Position numbers and translations under genes: made by a program. Of a stretch of DNA of 5,553 nt, positions 1 to 5,553 are shown one piece after another (position 1 is the stretch's first letter; the number at the start of each line of letters is the position of its first letter). The notes under the pieces are model-generated. The model saw nothing but the letters and a program-made list of their open reading frames with translations, did no database searches and was not told the DNA's origin. The stretch covers positions 1 through 5,553 of the forward strand of contig CAMFKK010000190.1 in NCBI GenBank assembly GCA_945957225.1. The letters are read 5' to 3'. The stretch is from an uncultured Sphingobacteriia bacterium (lineage in GTDB: Bacteria > Bacteroidota > Bacteroidia > Chitinophagales > Chitinophagaceae).

Positions 1-1638
1 GCCATCCACATTACGCGCGGCACGTCCTGCTGTTTGCGTAAGCGATTTTTCATTGCGCAAGAATCCTTCTTTGTCTGCGTCTAAAATGGCTACTAGTGAA
101 ACTTCTGGAAGATCCAATCCTTCTCTTAATAAGTTCACACCCACCAATACATCAATCTCACCCAAACGCAATTGTCTTAAAATTTCAACGCGCTCTAAAG
201 TATCTACATCACTGTGAATGTATTTAGACTTGATATTAATGCGTGCCAGGTATTTGTCCATTTCTTCCGCCATTCTTTTGGTGAGCGTGGTCACTAAAAT
301 GCGATCTCCTTTTTTCACAGTCTTGTCAATCTCATCCAACAAGTCATCAATCTGATTGGCGCTTGGTCTTATTTGAATAGGTGGATCCAGTAGACCTGTT
401 GGTCTTACTACTTGCTCCACTACCACACCACCGGTTTTTTCCAATTCATAATCGCCGGGTGTGGCGCTTACAAAAATGGTTTGTCCAGTGAGGGCTTCAA
501 ATTCATTAAAGTTCAGGGGTCTGTTGTCCATGGCCGATGGTAGTCTAAATCCATATTCTACCAGCACCAATTTTCTACTTCTATCACCACCATACATACC
601 CGCCACCTGTGGAATGGTCTGATGACTTTCATCCACCACCAACAAAAAGTCTTTGGGAAAATAATCCAACAAACAGAAGGGACGGGTGCCTGGCTTACGC
701 CGATCAAAAAATCTGGAATAGTTTTCAATACCATTGCAATAACCCAGTTCCCGAATCATTTCAATATCATATTCTACCCGTTCTTTGAGTCTTTGCGCTT
801 CAATAAACTTGCCCGTGCTTTTAAAATATTCTACCTGGGCCATCATCTCGTCTTGGATCTCATGCATCACTTGTAAGATCATTTCCTTTGGCGCCAAATA
901 CAAGGTGGCAGGAAAAATAGCTGCCGTGTCCATAACCCCAATGCGTTTGCTATTGGCGGTATCAATACTTTCTATTTCTTCAATCTCGTCTCCAAAAAAA
1001 GTAACGCGATAACCAAAGTCTACATAAGGTAGGTTAATGTCTACGGTATCGCCCTTGACCCTAAAGGTTCCTCTTCCAAACTCACCCTGTGAGCGATTAT
1101 ACAAAGCATTTACAAGCGCGTGCAAGAAACCCTGTCTTGAAATCACTTGCCCCTTGTGGATGCGAATAATCCCATTCTCATATTCGGTAGGATTACCCAT
1201 ACCATAAATACAACTCACACTGGCCACCACAATAATATCTCTTCTTCCACTTAGTAATTGTGAAGTGGCTTGCAAGCGCAGTTTGTCTAATTCTTCATTA
1301 ATGCTCAGGTCTTTTTCAATATAGACATCGCGCACGGGCATATAAGCCTCGGGCTGATAGTAATCATAGTAACTCACAAAATAACCCACCGCATTGTCCG
1401 GGAAGAATTGTTTGAACTCTCCATACAACTGTGCCACCAAGGTCTTGTTAAGTGTGAGCACCAAGGTTGGTCGCTGGGTATTTTGAATCAGGTTGGCAAT
1501 GGTAAAAGTTTTACCACTACCTGTTACACCCAAGAGTGTTTGAAACTGCTCTCCATTGTTCACATTCTCTGTGAGCTGTTGAATGGCCAAGGGTTGGTCT
1601 CCAGCGGGTTCATATGGTGCGTGCAGTTTAAAGGGCAT
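1..1638 (-). CDS. uvrB: UvrB, excinuclease ABC subunit B (C-terminus beyond window)
   Basis: UvrB is the damage-verifying ATPase/helicase of nucleotide excision repair. It receives lesions from UvrA and recruits UvrC for incision, in the cytoplasm. The visible 546 residues read in one frame to base 1. In order they show the N-terminal MPFKLHAPYEPAGDQP start typical of the family, Walker A GVTGSGKT (37-44), the tyrosine-rich beta-hairpin YYDYYQPEAY (90-99), the DESH Walker B box (336-339), SATP (391-394), VGVNLLREGLDLPE (499-512) and helicase motif VI QTAGRAARN (535-543). Family members are about 660-680 residues, so roughly 120-130 residues are missing, including the UVR motif that contacts UvrC. 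The start is fixed: the codon before ATG is an in-frame TAG. No Shine-Dalgarno is evident. The gene begins 28 bases after the esterase stop. Oddities are Leu63 where HNKTL normally has His, Gly85 where VEYFV normally has Glu, and PVRDVY (101-106) where PSSDTY-like sequence is usual. The assignment is secure. Confidence 0.98.
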   Translation of the reverse strand, partial: MPFKLHAPYEPAGDQPLAIQQLTENVNNGEQFQTLLGVTGSGKTFTIANLIQNTQRPTLVLTLNKTLVAQLYGEFKQFFPDNAVGYFVSYYDYYQPEAYMPVRDVYIEKDLSINEELDKLRLQATSQLLSGRRDIIVVASVSCIYGMGNPTEYENGIIRIHKGQVISRQGFLHALVNALYNRSQGEFGRGTFRVKGDTVDINLPYVDFGYRVTFFGDEIEEIESIDTANSKRIGVMDTAAIFPATLYLAPKEMILQVMHEIQDEMMAQVEYFKSTGKFIEAQRLKERVEYDIEMIRELGYCNGIENYSRFFDRRKPGTRPFCLLDYFPKDFLLVVDESHQTIPQVAGMYGGDRSRKLVLVEYGFRLPSAMDNRPLNFNEFEALTGQTIFVSATPGDYELEKTGGVVVEQVVRPTGLLDPPIQIRPSANQIDDLLDEIDKTVKKGDRILVTTLTKRMAEEMDKYLARINIKSKYIHSDVDTLERVEILRQLRLGEIDVLVGVNLLREGLDLPEVSLVAILDADKEGFLRNEKSLTQTAGRAARNVDG

Positions 1639-1666
1639 CTAGCTATATTGGACTGCTAAGTTAAAC

Positions 1667-3820
1667 CTAATTTCCTGTTCTAAAAGGAAGCGCAGGCAAG
1701 CCGGCTTCATTCACCAAATTGGGTTGGGCGGTTTCATGCCAAGCAAATCTTACTTGAGTTGGTTGTTTTACAGTTGCAGCTTGTAAGACAACTTTCTTTC
1801 CTTCAATACTTGCAATGGCTTCAACAAAGACGCCATCGGCGCCAGCCAGACTAAACCAATTGGGTGCTTTTCCGTCTGTGGTTTTTAGACCAGCATCTGA
1901 TTTAAAACTTAAAATGATTTTGTCTTCCTTGATGCGCATGGACTGATAAGCCGGACCACTATAGACTGTTTTCTTAAACCCATAATCCTTGGCCAAGGCT
2001 TGCAATGCCAATCTATGACCCACTTCCCATTTATAAGGCGGATGAATATCGCCTAGGTTATCAACCAAATCTGTGGTCACCACCATGCCAACTTTAGCAA
2101 GGTTCAAAGAAGCTGATTGGGCTTCCCAAAATTCAGGAAGCTTGTACACATCATGTGGCAATGGGTCTTTGCGTTTGCTGTATAAATGCGGTGCTATCTG
2201 TACATAGTAAACGGGCATTTTTGGATGAGCATACAAGTCTCTATAAGTATTCACCAATAATTCAAATTTAGCCGGATAGGTTGCGTGGTCATGAATATTC
2301 AAATCGGACTCTCCCTGATACCAAAGCATTCCCTTGATGGTGCCGGGCAACATGGGTTTGATCATGCTGTTAAACATTTGTCCAGGATGCACCCCATCCA
2401 CTTTAAAATTGGGTCCTGTAACGGAATCTTTTAGGGTTGGAGAATTTTGATAGGCCCAGTCTGGTATCCATGGTTCAATTCTGGTACCGCCCCAAGAACT
2501 GCTGATGATTCCAATGGGTACGCCAGTTTTTGCTTCAATCTCTTTTGCAAAAAAGTAACCTATGGCCGATACATAATTCAGGACCGTATCACTGGCGTCA
2601 ACCCAACCCACAGAGGGTAGATAGGGTTGTTTGGTATGCAGTCTTTCTACATAGAGATAGCGAATATTATTTGACTTGTTGTTATTGGCTTTTTCCATTT
2701 CCTGCAGATCCTCTCCTCTTTTGGGTAGGGCGTATCTTTTGATTTTTCGGTCATAAGTATATTCCATATTGGACTGACCAGAACATAGCCAAACATCACC
2801 CACCAAAATATTCTTTAACACAATACTGTCTTTGTTCTCTGCATAGACCACCAAATTTCTATTGGTAGTAGATGCTTTCAAGGGGTCCAAGAAAAGCTTC
2901 CATGCACCAGTATTATCCGCTTGAACGGTTTTGCGTTGGTTGGCAAAAGAAACGGTGACTGATTTTGCAGCGGGGGCGTTTCCCCAAATCACAACGGGTT
3001 GTTCACGCTGCAAAATCATATTGCTTGAAAAAGAAACGGGAAGGTTGAATTGGATATAATTATACAAGGGACAATTGGGTTGGGCCCTAAGTCCACTGAT
3101 CACGGATGCAGCGTTTACTCTAGCGCCAGCTTCATTGGTATGGGTATGATCACCTGGAAAGAATTGCTTAACGGCTACATCGCCCATGGCGTCATATTTA
3201 TCTGCCGTAATACTATTGAGGTCTATAAAATATGCACCCGCTTCTTGTGCTGCTTGCTTGGCCCATTTTCCATAGTCCTTATCACTACGCAAAACCTTAC
3301 CCTCTCTAAATTCATTTCTTGGAATCATGGAACAAACAATGGGTGTGGCTCCTTTTGCCTTTGCTTCTTTGATAAATTTCTTCACATACCAACCATAACT
3401 ATGCACCACTTCAATGGTACCATCGGCCCAAGTAAGGGAAACAGAATCTTCAGTGACACCTTTTAACACGCCGCGATATCCCGCTTTGGAAGTATCCGGT
3501 TTAGAACCCTCGTTATGTCCAAATTGCATCATCACATAATCGCCTTTTTTCAAAGTAGACAAGACTTTCTCCCAATGCTGTTCTTTGATAAAAGTGCGGG
3601 TGCTTCTTCCCGCCATGGCTTGATTACTCACCGCAATTTTGCTACTGTCTAGAAACTCGCTGATCAAAGTTCCCCATCCCCATTGACCATTGGTCATACT
3701 ATTTCGCACGGTGCTATCGCCTATAATATAGAGCGTAGGTCTATCATCTTTTAGAGCGGTAAATGCCATTAATAAAAAACTGAAACCGATGATTGCAAAA
3801 ACCTGTTGTTGCTTTTTCAT
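1667..3820 (-). CDS. Secreted tandem acetylesterase: CE12-like rhamnogalacturonan acetylesterase fused to sialate O-acetylesterase (SASA) domain
   Basis: This 717-residue protein probably removes acetyl esters from polysaccharides or oligosaccharides in the periplasm. A basic start and hydrophobic stretch (about 7-22) form a signal peptide; no lipobox cysteine follows. Residues about 28-245 are an SGNH hydrolase resembling rhamnogalacturonan acetylesterases: nucleophile Ser36 in GDST, Gly71 in NQAMAGRST, Asn103 in FGHNE, the family-typical VVHSYGWYVKKFI segment, and Asp224/His227 in DHTH. Residues about 257-717 match full-length sialate O-acetylesterase-family proteins: a beta-sandwich-like stretch opening with NMILQREQPVVIWG, then GDVWLCSGQSNME with nucleophile Ser350, SSWGGTRIEPW (441-451), WYQGESD (500-506), and DIHPPYKWEVGHRLA with probable catalytic Asp591/His593. 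Each half is near the length of a free-standing enzyme, so this is a true tandem fusion. Pectin or xylan-type acetyl groups are inferred targets; despite the family name, sialic acid need not be the substrate. The gene follows a terminated susD-like gene, consistent with a PUL. Confidence 0.93.
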   Translation of the reverse strand: MKKQQQVFAIIGFSFLLMAFTALKDDRPTLYIIGDSTVRNSMTNGQWGWGTLISEFLDSSKIAVSNQAMAGRSTRTFIKEQHWEKVLSTLKKGDYVMMQFGHNEGSKPDTSKAGYRGVLKGVTEDSVSLTWADGTIEVVHSYGWYVKKFIKEAKAKGATPIVCSMIPRNEFREGKVLRSDKDYGKWAKQAAQEAGAYFIDLNSITADKYDAMGDVAVKQFFPGDHTHTNEAGARVNAASVISGLRAQPNCPLYNYIQFNLPVSFSSNMILQREQPVVIWGNAPAAKSVTVSFANQRKTVQADNTGAWKLFLDPLKASTTNRNLVVYAENKDSIVLKNILVGDVWLCSGQSNMEYTYDRKIKRYALPKRGEDLQEMEKANNNKSNNIRYLYVERLHTKQPYLPSVGWVDASDTVLNYVSAIGYFFAKEIEAKTGVPIGIISSSWGGTRIEPWIPDWAYQNSPTLKDSVTGPNFKVDGVHPGQMFNSMIKPMLPGTIKGMLWYQGESDLNIHDHATYPAKFELLVNTYRDLYAHPKMPVYYVQIAPHLYSKRKDPLPHDVYKLPEFWEAQSASLNLAKVGMVVTTDLVDNLGDIHPPYKWEVGHRLALQALAKDYGFKKTVYSGPAYQSMRIKEDKIILSFKSDAGLKTTDGKAPNWFSLAGADGVFVEAIASIEGKKVVLQAATVKQPTQVRFAWHETAQPNLVNEAGLPALPFRTGN

Positions 3821-3865
3821 GATAATATAGTTTTCCCTTGTATTCTATTTACTATTTCCAGTACG

Positions 3866-3894
3866 CTAATATTTGAAGAAAATAAATCTGTCAA
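3866..3894 (-). promoter_or_regulatory. Candidate promoter for the tandem esterase gene
   Basis: Read on the minus strand, TTGACA (plus-strand 3889-3894) is followed after 17 bases by TATTAG (3866-3871). This would start transcription about 35-40 bases before the esterase ATG, downstream of the susD terminator. The -35 match is perfect but the -10 match is only partial. Bacteroidota housekeeping promoters usually follow TTTG/TAnnTTTG rather than this pattern, and no good TAnnTTTG box was seen here. The position is sensible; the call is tentative. Confidence 0.3.
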
Positions 3895-3917
3895 CTATTT
3901 TAAGTAGGGACTATTTG

Positions 3918-3953
3918 AAAAAAATAAAGGCAATCCTAAGATCACCTTTATTT
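3918..3953 (-). terminator. Rho-independent terminator of the susD-like gene
   Basis: On the minus strand the arm AAATAAAGGTGATC (plus-strand 3940-3953) pairs with GATTGCCTTTATTT (3922-3935) around a TTAG loop (3936-3939). This gives 14 base pairs, two of them G-U wobbles. The run of T continues to 3918, so seven T residues end the structure. It begins 25 bases after the susD-like stop codon. The opposite strand lacks a comparable T tract after the stem, so it acts mainly on minus-strand transcripts. Confidence 0.85.
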
Positions 3954-3978
3954 GAATACCCTACGCTTGCTTGTAGAA

Positions 3979-5553
3979 CTATTTAAATGGTAAATACCAG
4001 TTTTTTCTATCCAGCAATTTTGTTCTTGCTGCTGCTGCACCTGGATTACCGTCTTTGCTCAATTTATTAAACACTGCATTGGCCAAAATAGCTGGGTCAT
4101 TTCTCCTGATAGAAATACGCACCAGATCAGACCAACGGTGACCTTCATAAGCCAATTCCAAAGCACCTTCATTGAGTAAGTTACTTTCAATTGAAAGGGT
4201 ACTATCTCCAACAATGGCTGCCGGGTTCACCCTTGCACAACCACGGATCCCCGCATTTCTATACCAGTCTCCACGATACCTAGGTGTTTCACCATTCCTT
4301 GCGTCAAAATTATAAGGATAAGGTTCGCTTAAGGTGTTCATGATATTGGTCACGTCTCTTCCGGTAACACCAGGTGTTGGATCAAATGTGGTGCTGATTC
4401 CTTGGTTTAACAAAGCCGCTGCCAATTTTCTTTTGCCATCTCTATTGGCTGCTTCTGCAAAATGCAAATGCACATTTGATACCCTGTTCAAGAACCATTG
4501 TCCCGGTTTTTGTAAAGGATTGGTTGGAATAAAGCTTGTGGCGTCTAAATAATTGTAGAGGTATTTCACAATTACTGGTTGACCATTCAAGGTTCTATAA
4601 GTAAAATTACCACGGGCATCAAACGGAAATCCATTGGCTTGGGTTTGGCTATTCCATTTGTCCATGGCTTCTTTAGAGGGTTTGAGTAAATAAGACCCAC
4701 CAGAATTAGAGAACATATTTACAAAAGGATTTTCTGGAGCAAAATTGCTGTTAAAGGGCAATACCCATAACCATTGTTGCATCCAGAGATTGTCTTGGCC
4801 TCGTGCAAACATAGAGCGCCATCCTTGGGTATTGTTATCTATCAATGAACCTTGGTCAGATTCTTTAAAACGAATATAACCCACACACAAATCTCTATTA
4901 TCTGCAACCGAAGCAAAAGCCTGTCTTGATTGTTGATAGTATTGATCACCACCTATATTGTACAAGCCATTGGCATTGTCTGCATCATAGCCATTTAATA
5001 CTGGCTCCATAATGCTTCTATAATAAGTGGCGGCTTTATTGTAATTTCCCTTCCACAAATTCAAATCGCCCAACAGGGCAAATTTGTCAATAAAGAATCT
5101 ACGGGTATTTGAACCATCCACGTTGGTTACCAAACCAGTATTAATAGATGCACCCATTGGATAAGGTCTGGTAAAAGGAAGGGTGCTGGTAAAATTCACC
5201 AAACTGTCTAGCAATTGATCAAAAGTTACCACCGGATAATTGGCAACGTCTTTTGCAGAAGCCAAGGTCTCCAAAGGATTGGTCACATAACGCACTTGGT
5301 CTCCCCAGTGAATGCCCAATTGCAAATAGATCCAAGAACGGAGTGCTCCAATATCAGAATAACGTTGGTCAAATTCACCCTGTTTAATCTTGTTGTCTGC
5401 CAACATGATTTTTAAGTTTTTCAACACGTCATTACAACTATTGATGACAGTATAAAAAGGCGTTGGATCAGCGTAAGGATTATTAGCGGTGACTGTATGC
5501 TGGTTAATCTCACGCATAAACGCATCTGCATTATCCGTTACCTGCATTAGGTC
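3979..5553 (-). CDS. SusD/RagB-family outer-membrane glycan-binding lipoprotein (N-terminus beyond window)
   Basis: SusD-like proteins are surface lipoproteins that cap a SusC TonB-dependent transporter and help capture oligosaccharides. The 524 visible residues end at a TAG stop. The reading frame stays open to the window edge, so the Met codon at 5547-5545 is internal. The lipoprotein signal peptide, its cysteine and the first helices are missing, probably some tens of residues. Family signs, in visible-residue numbering, are the early helical segment FYTVINSCNDVLKNL (about 33-47), GALRSWIYLQLGIHWGDQVRYV (about 69-90) matching the usual alanine/tyrosine-rich helix followed by GD.P, a FALLGDLNLWKGNY helix-repeat segment (about 158-171), VSNVHLHFAEAANR (about 358-371) matching the LADV.LMYAEA block, NAGIRG (about 433-438), and the C-terminal signature EGALELAYEGHRWSDLVR (about 462-479). 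The ligand cannot be read from the sequence; the downstream esterase hints at an acetylated plant glycan. A terminator follows the stop. Confidence 0.95.
   Translation of the reverse strand, partial: DLMQVTDNADAFMREINQHTVTANNPYADPTPFYTVINSCNDVLKNLKIMLADNKIKQGEFDQRYSDIGALRSWIYLQLGIHWGDQVRYVTNPLETLASAKDVANYPVVTFDQLLDSLVNFTSTLPFTRPYPMGASINTGLVTNVDGSNTRRFFIDKFALLGDLNLWKGNYNKAATYYRSIMEPVLNGYDADNANGLYNIGGDQYYQQSRQAFASVADNRDLCVGYIRFKESDQGSLIDNNTQGWRSMFARGQDNLWMQQWLWVLPFNSNFAPENPFVNMFSNSGGSYLLKPSKEAMDKWNSQTQANGFPFDARGNFTYRTLNGQPVIVKYLYNYLDATSFIPTNPLQKPGQWFLNRVSNVHLHFAEAANRDGKRKLAAALLNQGISTTFDPTPGVTGRDVTNIMNTLSEPYPYNFDARNGETPRYRGDWYRNAGIRGCARVNPAAIVGDSTLSIESNLLNEGALELAYEGHRWSDLVRISIRRNDPAILANAVFNKLSKDGNPGAAAARTKLLDRKNWYLPFK

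Noticed and set aside
622..1659. Three plus-strand open frames (622-876, 785-1012, 1408-1659) opposite uvrB.
   Set aside because: Each is antisense to conserved UvrB coding sequence and shows no recognisable domain.
1662..1669. TAGGTTTA on the minus strand, close to the Bacteroidota TAnnTTTG -7 box, as a uvrB promoter.
   Set aside because: The last base does not match and no TTTG/TTG element lies at the right distance; the nearest TTG is about 27 bases upstream, beyond the usual spacing.
1644..2776. The 11-base string ATATTGGACTG occurs both just upstream of uvrB and inside the esterase gene.
   Set aside because: An 11-base match within about 5.5 kb is expected by chance, and one copy encodes the conserved GQSNM region.
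3050..3466. A 138-codon plus-strand open frame antisense to the CE12-like domain.
   Set aside because: It lies wholly inside a strongly supported minus-strand gene, its translation resembles no known family, and it has no start signals of its own. It is a shadow frame.
4334..5415. Plus-strand open frames at 4334-4552 and 5215-5415, and similarly 2530-2742 in the esterase.
   Set aside because: All are short, antisense to conserved protein-coding sequence and without family features.
5545..5547. Met codon as the start of the SusD-like protein.
   Set aside because: The frame continues upstream to the window edge, and a real SusD start would carry a lipoprotein signal peptide, which is absent here.

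Overview
This window comes from the chromosome of a member of the Bacteroidota. The evidence is a SusD/RagB-family outer-membrane glycan-binding protein, a carbohydrate esterase typical of polysaccharide utilization loci (PULs), start regions without clear Shine-Dalgarno sequences, and a UvrB of the type I associate with Chitinophagaceae. The family-level placement is from memory and is tentative. All three genes lie on the minus strand, so transcription runs from high to low coordinates.

Region by region, in the direction of transcription: (1) 5553 to 3979 is the 3' part of a SusD/RagB-family gene. Its start, with the lipoprotein signal, lies beyond the window edge, and a SusC/TonB-dependent transporter gene would be expected just upstream of it. 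(2) 3978 to 3821 is a 158-base intergenic region. It holds a strong intrinsic terminator for the susD-like gene (3918-3953) and a weak promoter candidate for the next gene. (3) 3820 to 1667 is a complete 717-residue secreted protein made of two different SGNH-type esterases in tandem: an N-terminal rhamnogalacturonan acetylesterase-like (CE12-type) domain and a C-terminal sialate O-acetylesterase-like (SASA) domain. Both active sites look intact. (4) After a 28-base gap, 1638 to 1 is the first 546 codons of uvrB, the damage-recognition helicase subunit of nucleotide excision repair. Its C-terminus runs off the window.

Working model: the SusC/D pair binds and imports an acetylated oligosaccharide, probably plant-derived (pectin or hemicellulose). 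The tandem esterase then strips acetyl groups in the periplasm so that glycoside hydrolases can act. The susD-like unit appears to be insulated by its terminator. The esterase and uvrB are close enough to share a transcript, although their functions are unrelated, so this point probably marks the edge of the PUL next to a housekeeping gene.

The window is almost entirely coding. I saw no tRNA, rRNA, CRISPR array, insertion sequence or phage-like feature. I found no clearly undescribed system; the most interesting object is the dual-esterase fusion.
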